Origin: Roseovarius sp.
GTDB taxonomy: Bacteria > Pseudomonadota > Alphaproteobacteria > Rhodobacterales > Rhodobacteraceae
Direction of reading: 5' to 3'
Assembly (NCBI GenBank): GCA_014359765.1
Contig: JACIYT010000005.1
Coordinates: 1 to 64,000, forward strand
Length of the DNA: 64,000 bases
Below the pieces are notes generated by a model that was not told the DNA's origin, did not search any database, and worked only from the letters and a program-made list of their open reading frames with translations. How positions within the stretch are numbered: position 1 is the first letter of the stretch; every line of letters starts with the position of its first letter. Both the position numbers and the translations under genes were made by a program. Positions 27,453 to 36,032 of this stretch are shown here, piece by piece.

Positions 27453-28420
27453 TGGAGCAGGCGCCGCTCTTCTCCGAGGTGGCGGACGGCCCCGGCGACG
27501 GGGCCGCGTTCTGGATGCGAACCTCGGACGGGGTGCGCATCCGCGTGGGTCTCTGGCAGGCCGAGGGCGCGCGCGGCACGGTGCTGCTCTTTCCGGGGCG
27601 CACCGAATATGTCGAGAAATACGGCCGCGCCGCCCGGTATTTTGCCGATGCGGGCCTTGCCACGCTGGTCATCGACTGGCGCGGGCAGGGGCTGGCCGAC
27701 CGGCTCGGCGATGATCCGATGTCGGGCCATGTGGGGCGGTTCACCGATTATCAGCGCGACGTGGCGGCGATGGTGGCGGCGGCGGGCGCGCTCGAGCTGC
27801 CGCGCCCCTGGCATCTGCTCGCGCATTCGATGGGCGGCTGCATCGGGTTGCGCGCGGTGATGGAGGGACTCGACGTGGCGCGCGTGGTCTTTTCCGCGCC
27901 GATGTGGGGGATCCGGATGAGCGCGATGCTGCGCCCCGTCGCCTGGTCGCTGGGCTGGGGGATGCGGCATCTGGGGTTCGGGCATCTCTACGCCCCGAGC
28001 ACGGCGGCCGAGCATTATGTGCTGACCGAGCCCTTCGAGACCAACAAGCTCACCAATGACCGCGAGACCTGGGATTACATGGCGCGCCAGATCCGGGCGC
28101 ATCCCGAGCTTGGCATCGGCGGGCCGAGCCTTCAGTGGCTGCACGAGGCGCTGGTCGAGATGCGCACCCTCGCGCGCCGCCCTGCGCCGGGACTGCCCTG
28201 CCTCACGATCCTGGGCAGCGACGAAGAGATCGTCGATCCGCGCCGCATCCATGACCGCATGGCGCATTGGCCCGGCGGCCGGCTCGAGATCATCCCCGGC
28301 GGGCGGCACGAGACGCTGATGGACACGCCCGCGATGCAGGCGCGGGTCTTCGGGATGATCTGCGATTTCCTCGCGGGCGCGGGCGCCGAGACGGGCGCGG
28401 GCCGCGCGGCGGCGTCCTGA
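27452..28420 (+). CDS. Alpha/beta hydrolase, lysophospholipase (PldB-like)
   Basis: 322 residues. Family motifs: LFPGRTEYVEKYGRAARYFA, VIDWRGQGLADR, the nucleophile elbow LLAHSMGGCIGLRA (Ser), the acid in LGSDEEIVDP, and the His in PGGRHETLMD. This is the PldB/monoacylglycerol-lipase group. Co-translated with the SCP2 protein. The last 20 residues are Ala/Gly rich and probably disordered. Confidence 0.9.
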   Translation: MEQAPLFSEVADGPGDGAAFWMRTSDGVRIRVGLWQAEGARGTVLLFPGRTEYVEKYGRAARYFADAGLATLVIDWRGQGLADRLGDDPMSGHVGRFTDYQRDVAAMVAAAGALELPRPWHLLAHSMGGCIGLRAVMEGLDVARVVFSAPMWGIRMSAMLRPVAWSLGWGMRHLGFGHLYAPSTAAEHYVLTEPFETNKLTNDRETWDYMARQIRAHPELGIGGPSLQWLHEALVEMRTLARRPAPGLPCLTILGSDEEIVDPRRIHDRMAHWPGGRLEIIPGGRHETLMDTPAMQARVFGMICDFLAGAGAETGAGRAAAS

Positions 28421-28447
28421 GCGGGGCGGCGCGCGCTGCCGCCGCGC

Positions 28448-29278
28448 CTACCCCTCTGCCATGACCCGCGCCCGCTGTTCGCCCAGCCCGGTGATGCGCA
28501 GCACCATCTCGTCGCCCGCCACGAGGAAGCGCGGCGGCGTCTGCCCCATGCCGACACCCGGCGGCGTGCCGGTGGCGATGATATCCCCGGGCTCGAGCGT
28601 CATGAGGGTGCTGAGATAGGCTATGATCTCGGCCACCCCGAAGACCATCCGCGCGGTATTGCCGCGCTGCATGGTCTCGCCGTTGACCTCGGTCACCAGA
28701 TCGAGCGCCTGCACATCGCCCAGCGCCTCGGGTGTGACCAGCCAGGGCCCCACCGGCGCGAAGCTGTCGCAGCTCTTGCCCTTGGTCCACTGGCCCGAGC
28801 CCTCGATCTGGAGCGCCCGCTCGGAGACATCGTTGACGATCGTGTAGCCTGCCACATGGCCGGGCGCGTCGGCCACGCTCACATGTTTCGCGCGCCGCCC
28901 GATGACGACGCCCAGCTCCACCTCCCAATCGCCCTTGCGCGACCCGCGCGGCAGGATCACCGGATCGTTCGGCCCGTTGAGCGCGCTCACCGCCTTGAGA
29001 AACACCAGCGGCTCGGCGGGGGGCGTGGCACCGATCTCGGCGGCGTGGTCGCTGTAATTGAGGCCGATGCCGATGATCTTGCCGATCCCGGCCACCGGCA
29101 CGCCAAGGCGTGGCGCCCCCTCCACCAGCGGCAGCGTCTCGGGATCGAGGCGCGGCAGCGCTCCCAGAACCTCACCCGCCAGATCGGGCACCACGCCCGA
29201 CAGATCCCTCAGCCGCCCCTCGTCATCGAGCACCGCCGGCCGTTCCTGACCGCGCGCGCCATATCTCGCAAATCGCAT
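28448..29278 (-). CDS. Fumarylacetoacetate hydrolase family protein
   Basis: 276 residues. FAH-fold enzyme that hydrolyses or isomerises 2-oxo acid substrates with a divalent metal. Motifs: GIGLNYSDHAAEIG, FLKAVSALNGPNDP, GDWEVELGVVIG (metal Glu-x-Glu), GYTIVNDVSERALQ, WTKGKSCDSFAPVGPWLV and IIATGTPPGVGMG. The start at 29278 has GGAGGGA 7-8 bases upstream. It is divergent from pepF. The substrate cannot be read from sequence. Confidence 0.92.
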   Translation of the reverse strand: MRFARYGARGQERPAVLDDEGRLRDLSGVVPDLAGEVLGALPRLDPETLPLVEGAPRLGVPVAGIGKIIGIGLNYSDHAAEIGATPPAEPLVFLKAVSALNGPNDPVILPRGSRKGDWEVELGVVIGRRAKHVSVADAPGHVAGYTIVNDVSERALQIEGSGQWTKGKSCDSFAPVGPWLVTPEALGDVQALDLVTEVNGETMQRGNTARMVFGVAEIIAYLSTLMTLEPGDIIATGTPPGVGMGQTPPRFLVAGDEMVLRITGLGEQRARVMAEG

Positions 29279-29453
29279 CGCCTGTCCCTCCCTCTGCGCT
29301 TGTGGCACCATACCTGCCGCGGCGCCCGGCACAAGGACCGCATGGAGCGCAAGGAGCGCAGGGGCGATGCGGGGTTGAGACCCGCCGCGCCCCCGCCTAT
29401 GTCTGGCCGGTATCATCCGATCAATCACCCGATCAAAAGCATGAGGCCCGCGC

Positions 29454-31274
29454 ATGATCATCCGCCCCCTTGCCGTCCAGGACGCCAACGCCCCCGCGGG
29501 GACCAGGGATCTCGGCCCGCTGCCGGAATGGGATCTGCGCGATCTCTATTCGGCCCCCGACGCCCCCGAACTGGCGCGCGATCTCGACTGGCTGCGCGAC
29601 GCCTGCGCGCGCTTTGCCGCCGATTACGAGGGCAAGCTGGCGTCGCTCGACGCCGCGGGCCTGCTCGAATGCCTGCGCCGCGACGAGGCGATCAGCCGCA
29701 CGGCGGGGCGGATCATGTCCTATGCGGGGCTGCGCTATTACCAGCAGACCACCGATGGCGCGCGCGCCAAGTTCCTCTCCGACTGTCAGGAGAAGGTGAC
29801 GGATTTCACCACGCCGCTCGTCTTCTTCTCGCTGGAGCTGAACCGGCTGGACGAGGGCGCGCTCGAGGCGATGTATGCCGAGAATGCGGATCTCGCGCGC
29901 TACGCCCCGGTGCTGCGCCGCATTCGCGCGATGAAGCCCTATCAGCTCTCCGACGAGCTTGAGAAATTCCTGCACGATATGGGCGTGGTGGGCGACGCCT
30001 GGGAGCGGCTTTTCGATGAGACGATCGCCGGGCTCTCCTTCACCGTGGATGGCGAGGAGTTGACCATCGAGGGCACGCTCAACCTGCTCACCGACCATGA
30101 CCGCGACAGGCGCGAGGCCGCCGCGCGCGAACTGGCCCGCGTCTTTGGCGAGAATATCCGCATCTTTGCCCGCGTTCACAACACCCAGGCCAAGGAAAAG
30201 GAGGTGCTCGACCGCTGGCGCAAGATGCCCACGCCACAGACCGCGCGCCACCTCTCCAACGATGTCGAACCCGAGGTGGTCGAGGCGCTGCGCAATGCGG
30301 TTGTCGCCGCCTATCCGCGCCTCTCGCACCGCTATTACGAGTTGAAGCGCAAATGGCTCGGCCTCGAGCGGATGCAGGTCTGGGACCGCAACGCGCCCCT
30401 GCCGATGGAGGACACCCGCCTCATCGGCTGGGACGAGGCACGCGAGACGGTGATCGCCGCCTATGCCGGTTTTGCGCCCGAAATGGCCGATCTGGCAGCA
30501 CCCTTTTTCGACAAGGGCTGGATCGACGCGGGCGTGAAGCCGGGCAAGGCGCCCGGCGCCTTTGCCCATCCCACCGTGACCGACGCGCACCCTTACGTGA
30601 TGCTCAACTATCTGGGCAAGCCGCGCGACGTGATGACGCTCGCGCATGAGCTGGGCCATGGCGTGCATCAGCGCCTTGCCGCGCCGCAGGGCGAATTGCT
30701 GGCCTCAACGCCGCTGACACTGGCCGAAACGGCAAGTGTCTTTGGCGAGATGCTGACCTTTCGCCGCCTGCTTGCGAATGCCGGGACCCAGGCCGAGCGC
30801 AAGGTGCTGCTGGCGGGCAAGGTCGAGGACATGATCAACACCGTGGTGCGCCAGATCGCGTTCTACGATTTCGAGTGCAAGCTGCACGCCGCGCGCCGCG
30901 AGGGGGAACTCACGCCAGAGGATATCAACGCGCTCTGGATGTCGGTGCAGGCCGAGAGCCTCGGGCCGGCGTTTGACTTCATGGAAGGGTATGAGACCTT
31001 CTGGGCCTATATCCCGCATTTCGTCCACTCGCCCTTCTACGTCTATGCCTATGCCTTTGGCGATGGCCTCGTGAACGCGCTCTATGCCGCCTACGAGGCC
31101 GCGCCCGAGGGGTTCGAGGCGAAATATTTCGACATGCTGCGCGCGGGCGGCTCCAAACACCACAAGGAGCTTCTCGCCCCCTTCGGCCTCGACGCCTCGG
31201 ACCCGGCCTTCTGGGACAAGGGGCTCGCGATGATCGAGGGCATGATCGACGAGCTGGAGGCGATGGAAGGCTGA
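29454..31274 (+). CDS. pepF: M3 family oligoendopeptidase F
   Basis: 606 residues, the usual length. Cytosolic zinc oligopeptidase with the HExxH site in MTLAHELGHGVHQ near residue 400 and the third-ligand Glu in the segment ASTPLTLAETASVFGEM. Its N-terminal PepF/M3 domain starts LPEWDLRDLYSAPDAPEL. The ATG at 29454 is adopted; no other start fits. It is convergent with the patatin gene. Confidence 0.93.
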   Translation: MIIRPLAVQDANAPAGTRDLGPLPEWDLRDLYSAPDAPELARDLDWLRDACARFAADYEGKLASLDAAGLLECLRRDEAISRTAGRIMSYAGLRYYQQTTDGARAKFLSDCQEKVTDFTTPLVFFSLELNRLDEGALEAMYAENADLARYAPVLRRIRAMKPYQLSDELEKFLHDMGVVGDAWERLFDETIAGLSFTVDGEELTIEGTLNLLTDHDRDRREAAARELARVFGENIRIFARVHNTQAKEKEVLDRWRKMPTPQTARHLSNDVEPEVVEALRNAVVAAYPRLSHRYYELKRKWLGLERMQVWDRNAPLPMEDTRLIGWDEARETVIAAYAGFAPEMADLAAPFFDKGWIDAGVKPGKAPGAFAHPTVTDAHPYVMLNYLGKPRDVMTLAHELGHGVHQRLAAPQGELLASTPLTLAETASVFGEMLTFRRLLANAGTQAERKVLLAGKVEDMINTVVRQIAFYDFECKLHAARREGELTPEDINALWMSVQAESLGPAFDFMEGYETFWAYIPHFVHSPFYVYAYAFGDGLVNALYAAYEAAPEGFEAKYFDMLRAGGSKHHKELLAPFGLDASDPAFWDKGLAMIEGMIDELEAMEG

Positions 31275-31332
31275 GGGAAATGGCGGGCCGGGACCAGCGG
31301 CGCATGGGACCTGCGGCGCATGGGATCGGGGA

Positions 31333-32376
31333 TCAGCCCTGTTGCGTGGTCCCGTCGCCCTGGAACATGGCGCGCAGATCGACGGTGCTCGCTTCGCCGA
31401 TCCGGTCATGGCAGCAATCGAGCCAGCGGGCAGCGGTCTCGCGCCCGATATCGCGCAGCCGGGTGAGAAACGCCCATTCCACGTTCATCTTGGAGGAGGC
31501 GCCCATCGGCTTGAGCGCGGCCTCGTTCTCGATCAGGTGGATCTTGACGGGGCGGAAATGCTCGGCCGAGAGCTTGCCCTCATGGAGCAGCCGGTTCACG
31601 AAATCGATGGCGCGGAATTCCCGCAGCAGGCTCGCGTTGAAGGCAATCTCGTTCAGCCGGTTCTGGATTTCCTGCGCCGAGCGCGGCACACCCTTGCGCT
31701 CGATCGGGTTGATCTGGACCACCACGATGTCGTCGGTGCCGGTCTTGCCATAGAGCGGAAAGAGCGCCGGATTGCCCATGTAGCCGCCATCCCAATAGGG
31801 CACGCCGTCGATCTCCACCGCCTTGTAGACATGCGGCAGGCAGGCCGAGGCCATGACCATGTCGATGGTCAGTTCCTCGCGCGAAAATACCCGCACCCGC
31901 CCCGTCTCGACATTGGTGGCCGAGACGAAGAGCTCGAAGGCGGTGCAGCGGCGCACCATCTCGAAATCGATCGTCTCCGCCACCAGGTCGCGCAGCGGAT
32001 TGATGTTGAGCGGGTTGAGCTGGTAGGGCGAGGCCATGCCGGTCAGCGCGTTCATGAAATGGTAGAACGGATTGTTCTCCAGCCCCCAGTTGCCGGTGAT
32101 CCGGTCAATGGGGGTGCGCCGGAGCGGCGTGTGGCGGACGCTGTGGCTCATCGCGCGCCAGAAATTGTCGAGCGCCGCGCGCGCGCCCTCCGGGCCGCCG
32201 CGCGTCATGCCATCGGCGAGCGCCACCGCGTTCATCGCCCCCGCCGATGTCCCCGAAATCCCCGCAATCCGGAGCCGCCCGTCCTCGAGAAGGTAATCGA
32301 GCACCCCCCAGGTGAAGGCGCCATGCGCGCCGCCGCCTTGCAGCGCGAGATTGACGGGTTTCTGCGTGGGGGCCAT
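31333..32376 (-). CDS. Patatin-like phospholipase
   Basis: 347 residues. Ser-Asp dyad hydrolase: oxyanion GGGAHGAF, nucleophile GTSAGAMN (GxSxG), and Asp in the DGG motif YWDGGYMGNP. It begins PVNLALQGGGAHGAF. ATG 32376 is preferred over 32403 because AAGGAG lies 8 bases before it. The protein is cytosolic or membrane-peripheral, and the acyl substrate is unknown. It is followed by pepF in convergent orientation. Confidence 0.9.
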   Translation of the reverse strand: MAPTQKPVNLALQGGGAHGAFTWGVLDYLLEDGRLRIAGISGTSAGAMNAVALADGMTRGGPEGARAALDNFWRAMSHSVRHTPLRRTPIDRITGNWGLENNPFYHFMNALTGMASPYQLNPLNINPLRDLVAETIDFEMVRRCTAFELFVSATNVETGRVRVFSREELTIDMVMASACLPHVYKAVEIDGVPYWDGGYMGNPALFPLYGKTGTDDIVVVQINPIERKGVPRSAQEIQNRLNEIAFNASLLREFRAIDFVNRLLHEGKLSAEHFRPVKIHLIENEAALKPMGASSKMNVEWAFLTRLRDIGRETAARWLDCCHDRIGEASTVDLRAMFQGDGTTQQG

Positions 32377-32454
32377 GGGGCGCGCTCCTTGCTGCGATGC
32401 CACCCGCCCGGATTAGCGCGAAACGCGCATCGGGTGTAGTTCGGATCGCGACGG

Positions 32455-33216
32455 TCAGCGGGAAAACGCCACCGGCAGGGCAAAGCGGTGGCGATCTCCG
32501 GGCAGGCCATCGGGCTTGGCGGGCAGGCGCGCACGGCGCACCGCATCGAGCGCCGCCGCATCGAGCCGGGCATCGCCCGACGAGCGTGCGACCGTCACCG
32601 ACAGGAGCCGCCCGTCGCCGCCCATGTCGAGCAGGAGATGCGCGGTGCCTTGCGCGCGGGTGCCTGACGGATAGCGTTTCTGCCGCTCGATCCGCGCCCG
32701 GATCGCCCCGCCCCACTGACCCATGAGGCCGGCGTTCCGGGCATCGTCGCGCCGTGCCGGGGCCTGCGCCTCGGCGCGGCCCGCCGAGGGCCCGGTCCTG
32801 TCCCCAAGCGCGCTCTGCGCGGGGCGCGGCGCGGGGGCGGGGGCGCGCGGGGGCGCGGCGAGACGTCGGTCGATTTGCGGCGGCGCGGACGGGCGCGGGG
32901 CCTCGGGCGGCGCTTCGGGGGGGGGCGAGAGGGCGGGCGCGCCATCGGTGGCGGGCCGGGCCGGCGGCGGGGCCTCGGGCGCGGTCAGGGGCTGCGGTGG
33001 CGCGGGGGCACTGGCCTCGACCGCGACCGGGCGCTCCCAGGCGGCGATGAGCGCGGTCATCTGCGGGCTGGCGGCGCTCATCGTCGCCATGTGGCGGCCG
33101 CCATCCCCGCCGCCGCCGCCGCCCGCGCCCGCGTCCTGGGACGCGGCGGACCAGATGCCGGCATGAACCGCCGCCGCCAGCGCCACGAAGCCCGCGAATT
33201 CCAGCCCCCGGATCAT
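32455..33216 (-). CDS. tonB: TonB energy transducer of the cobalamin operon
   Basis: 253 residues. One N-terminal anchor (LEFAGFVALAAAVHAGIW), a Gly-rich spacer, a long Pro/Ala-rich region of about 90 residues spanning the periplasm, and a C-terminal TonB domain (RIERQKRYPSGTRAQGTAHL, then SSGDARLDAAALDAVRRA). It is the last gene of the btuB operon, overlapping the preceding exbD stop by 4 bases. A dedicated role in powering BtuB is inferred from context. Confidence 0.9.
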   Translation of the reverse strand: MIRGLEFAGFVALAAAVHAGIWSAASQDAGAGGGGGGDGGRHMATMSAASPQMTALIAAWERPVAVEASAPAPPQPLTAPEAPPPARPATDGAPALSPPPEAPPEAPRPSAPPQIDRRLAAPPRAPAPAPRPAQSALGDRTGPSAGRAEAQAPARRDDARNAGLMGQWGGAIRARIERQKRYPSGTRAQGTAHLLLDMGGDGRLLSVTVARSSGDARLDAAALDAVRRARLPAKPDGLPGDRHRFALPVAFSR

Positions 33217-33599
33217 CGCGGCGCCGTCACGATCTCGACCGCGGCCACCCCGCGCGCGGCGAGTTCTTGCAGGAGCCGGGCCAGCACCCGCGCCTCGAGC
33301 GCGGCATCGGCGCGGATCCGGAGCGGTCCGTCGGGGCTGGCGCGCGCGGCGAGCAAGGCGAACACCTCATCGTCCCGCGCGGCGTTGAACGCGAGCCGCC
33401 CGGCGGCGTCGATATGGAGCGTGTCGGCGGGGGCGGCGCGCCCGGTTGCGGCGCTTTCGGGGAGGGATACCTCCAGCGGTGCGGGCGGCGCGATCCGCGC
33501 GCTCATCAGGAAGAAGATCAGCAGCAGGAACACCACGTTGATCATTGGCACGATCGGCTCGGGCGGGCGGCGGCGGCGGGGCGGGGCGCGGAACTCCAT
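33213..33599 (-). CDS. exbD: ExbD-family protein, second copy
   Basis: 128 residues. A short cytoplasmic N-terminus leads into the single transmembrane helix IVPMINVVFLLLIFFLMSA. The proton-path aspartate usually found in this helix (PMIDVVF) is replaced by Asn here (PMINVVF), which is notable. The periplasmic domain follows. It lies between the first exbD (4-base gap) and tonB (4-base overlap). ExbD works as a dimer, so the two copies may form a heterodimer with one active Asp. Confidence 0.88.
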   Translation of the reverse strand: MEFRAPPRRRRPPEPIVPMINVVFLLLIFFLMSARIAPPAPLEVSLPESAATGRAAPADTLHIDAAGRLAFNAARDDEVFALLAARASPDGPLRIRADAALEARVLARLLQELAARGVAAVEIVTAPR

Positions 33600-33603
33600 C
33601 GGG

Positions 33604-33981
33604 CTACTCCACCACCACGAGGCGGCCGATCCCGGCGGCGGCGAGCGCATCGCGCACCGCGATCAGCCGTTGCAGGCTCACACCCTCGGCGGGGCGCAGC
33701 ACGACGACATCCTCCGCGCTCCCGATCAGCGGGGCGAGCGCCTCGGGCAGCGCCTCGAGCGTGACCGCCCGCCCGTTGAGCGCGAGCCCCCCGGGCGCGA
33801 TGCTCACAAGGCGCGGCGGGCCGTCATAGGTAGCCGCGCCGCCGCCGGTCGCCATGGGCAGATAGGCCTCCGGCCCGAAGCGCGCGGCAAGCATGAAGAA
33901 GACCAGCAGCAGGAACACCACGTCGATCATCGGCGTGAGGCTCGGGCGGCGGCTGTGACGCGGGGGGCCGAATGTCATCAT
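33604..33981 (-). CDS. exbD: ExbD-family protein, first copy
   Basis: 125 residues. Transmembrane helix with the proton-binding Asp intact (LTPMIDVVFLLLVFFMLAA), then a periplasmic beta domain. Its start overlaps the end of exbB by 4 bases. It is the proton-channel partner in the ExbB-ExbD motor. The difference from the second copy at the key residue suggests divided roles. Confidence 0.9.
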   Translation of the reverse strand: MMTFGPPRHSRRPSLTPMIDVVFLLLVFFMLAARFGPEAYLPMATGGGAATYDGPPRLVSIAPGGLALNGRAVTLEALPEALAPLIGSAEDVVVLRPAEGVSLQRLIAVRDALAAAGIGRLVVVE

Positions 33982-34622
33982 GGCGCGGCCTGTCCGCCCG
34001 GGGCGGTAAAGATGCGGGTGGCGGCGTCCTCCATGTCGGCCTGCACGCGGTCGGCCACGCTCTCGAACCAGGTGAGCGCGGCGGAGGCGGGGATCGCCAC
34101 CGCCATGCCGGCGGCGGTGGTCAGCAGCGCCTCCCAGATGCCGCCCGCGAGCACGGAAGGGTCGGCGCCCGAGCCGCTCGACTGCAATGCCTGAAAGGCC
34201 GCGATCATGCCGAGCACCGTGCCCAGAAGCCCGATCAGCGGCGCGATGGTCGCGATCAGTTCGAGCGCGCGCAGCCCGCCGCGCGCCTCGGCCAGCAATG
34301 CGCGGGCAATGCGGGTGGTCTCCTCGCGCGCCGCGGCCTCGGACCAGCGCGGCGCCTCATGCGCGGCCATCGCCGCAAGCGCGAGCCGCGCGCGCAAGGA
34401 CCGGCGCGGGCGCAGCAGCGCCATCGCCTCGGCGCGCTGCCCGTGCTGCCACAGCCCCACCGCGCGCTCGGTGACGGCGCCCGACCACGCGCCGGTGCGA
34501 AGAAGGCGCCACAGCTTCCACAGGATCAGCGCGAGGGTGAGCACCGAGAGCGCGGCAATCACCCAGAGCGCCGGGCCGCCCCGATCGAGAAAGCCGATGA
34601 GGGTGAGGGTGGTCTCATCCAT
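33978..34622 (-). CDS. exbB: ExbB/TolQ/MotA-family proton channel protein
   Basis: 214 residues, three transmembrane segments: ALWVIAALSVLTLALILWKL, a second near residue 125 (ELIATIAPLIGLLGTVLGMI) and a third near 170 (WEALLTTAAGMAVAIPASAAL). The APLIGLLGTVLGMI and TTAAGMAVAIPA stretches are family hallmarks. It forms the pentameric stator around the ExbD helices. Its start overlaps the cbiZ end by 8 bases. Confidence 0.92.
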   Translation of the reverse strand: MDETTLTLIGFLDRGGPALWVIAALSVLTLALILWKLWRLLRTGAWSGAVTERAVGLWQHGQRAEAMALLRPRRSLRARLALAAMAAHEAPRWSEAAAREETTRIARALLAEARGGLRALELIATIAPLIGLLGTVLGMIAAFQALQSSGSGADPSVLAGGIWEALLTTAAGMAVAIPASAALTWFESVADRVQADMEDAATRIFTAPGGQAAP

Positions 34623-35277
34623 GGGGCGCCTCCCGTGCCGCGTCGCTCCTTTGCCACAGCGCGATGCCGCGCGTCATCGCGTCGAGAACAGCGCGCCCCA
34701 GGGCCTCGCCCGGGGCAGTGTGCAGCCCGGCATGGCGGGCCGTGCCCGCGGGCGCGGCGACGGCGATGCAATCGGTGCCGGTGCCGGTGACGGGCCCGGT
34801 CGGCAGCCGCAGCCCGGAGGCGAGCAACGCGGCGGTGCGCGCCTCGGCGACGATGCTCAGCGCCTCGATCCGCGCGCCCTCGCTCAGCCCTTCGGAGAGG
34901 GTGACGGCGATGTTGATCGTGCCCCAGGCGCGCGGCGCGGCGGGCAGGCGGGTGCCGACCGATTCGGCGTTGGAGAGGCCCACGGTCGCGATCGCGCGGG
35001 CGCGGATACCGGCAACCTCGGCCACCGCCTCGCAGGCGCGCGAGAGATCGCAGGAGGTGAGGAAGCAGACCGCATCCGTCGCCCCGCGCGCCGCCAGCTG
35101 CGCGTCGAGCCAGGCCGCCGCGTCGAGATCCTCGGGCAGATCGGCATTGCGCACCTCGCGCCACAGGATGCGCCGCGCGCGCACGAGGCCGGGCCGGTTC
35201 AGCGCCCAGCTCAGCACCGGCATTTCGGCGCCCAGATCGAGGCAGAGCCAGGGCGCATCGTGGCAAAGCGCATTCAT
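34615..35277 (-). CDS. cbiZ: Adenosylcobinamide amidohydrolase CbiZ
   Basis: 220 residues. CbiZ cleaves the amide bond that links aminopropanol to adenosylcobyric acid, letting cells remodel imported pseudocobalamins or cobinamide. Family pattern: CFLTSCDLSRACEA, ATVGLSNAESVG, WGTINIAVTLSEGLSEGA, TGTGTDCIAVA, HAGLHTAPGEALGRAV. The start at 35277 overlaps the btuD stop by 4 bases (ATGA). Its place inside an importer operon implies remodelling of incoming corrinoids. No other corrinoid assembly gene is in the window. Confidence 0.9.
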   Translation of the reverse strand: MNALCHDAPWLCLDLGAEMPVLSWALNRPGLVRARRILWREVRNADLPEDLDAAAWLDAQLAARGATDAVCFLTSCDLSRACEAVAEVAGIRARAIATVGLSNAESVGTRLPAAPRAWGTINIAVTLSEGLSEGARIEALSIVAEARTAALLASGLRLPTGPVTGTGTDCIAVAAPAGTARHAGLHTAPGEALGRAVLDAMTRGIALWQRSDAAREAPHG

Positions 35278-36032
35278 CGGATCACCTCGAGCGGCTGGAA
35301 CACCGGGCCTTGCGGCGTGCGGGCGTAATGAGCGGTGACGTGAAAGACACGGGCGAGGTTTTCGGGAGTCAGCACCGTCTCGGGCGGCCCGTCGGCCGCG
35401 ATCCGGCCCTCGGCAAGTAGCACCAGCCGCGTGCAATGGCGTGCGGCGAGGCCCAGATCGTGCAGCGAGGCGATGACCGCATGGCCCGCGCCCGCGCGTC
35501 GGGCAAGGATCTCCATCGTGGCAATCTGGTTCGCGGGGTCGAGGCCCGCGATTGGCTCGTCGGCCATCAGAAGGGGGGTGTCCTGCGCCAGCGCGCGGGC
35601 GATGAGCGCCATCGCCTGCTCGCCCCCCGACAGGCGCGTCGCGATGCGCTCACGCAATGGCTCGAGCCCCATGGTGGCGAGCGCCTCGTCGATCAGCGCG
35701 CGGTCCTGCGCGCCCGGCCCCTGCCAGGGCCCGCGGTAGGGCGTGCGCCCGAGCGCCACCAGCGTCTCGACGCTGACCGGCCAGGCGATATCGCGCGCCT
35801 GCGGCATCCAGGCGGCGGCGCGCCCGCGCGCCTCGGGCGACAGCGCGGCGAGGCTGCTTCGCCCGCTATGCGGCACGAGCCCGAGCGCCGCGCGCATCAA
35901 GGTGGTCTTGCCGGCGCCGTTGGGGCCGATCAGCCCCACGAACTCGCCCGCCCCCACCGCGAGCGAGACGCCGGCAAGCACCGTGCGCCCGCGCAGCCGC
36001 ACCGCGAGATCGTCGATCGCCAGAAGCGTCAT
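35274..36032 (-). CDS. btuD: Cobalamin ABC transporter ATPase BtuD
   Basis: 252 residues. ABC ATPase of the FecCD/BtuCD class: Walker A GPNGAGKTT, Q-loop MPQARDI, signature LSGGEQA, Walker B LLMADEPIAGLD, switch His ASLHDLGLA. The start at 36032 overlaps the btuC stop by 4 bases; a frame open far upstream is not family-like. It powers uptake through BtuC. Confidence 0.94.
   Translation of the reverse strand: MTLLAIDDLAVRLRGRTVLAGVSLAVGAGEFVGLIGPNGAGKTTLMRAALGLVPHSGRSSLAALSPEARGRAAAWMPQARDIAWPVSVETLVALGRTPYRGPWQGPGAQDRALIDEALATMGLEPLRERIATRLSGGEQAMALIARALAQDTPLLMADEPIAGLDPANQIATMEILARRAGAGHAVIASLHDLGLAARHCTRLVLLAEGRIAADGPPETVLTPENLARVFHVTAHYARTPQGPVFQPLEVIR

Noticed and set aside
26531-28309. 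592-codon minus-strand frame containing the TPR protein
   Set aside because: Only the last 187 codons from 27091 have a signal peptide and TPRs; the rest is antisense to the SCP2 and lysophospholipase genes.
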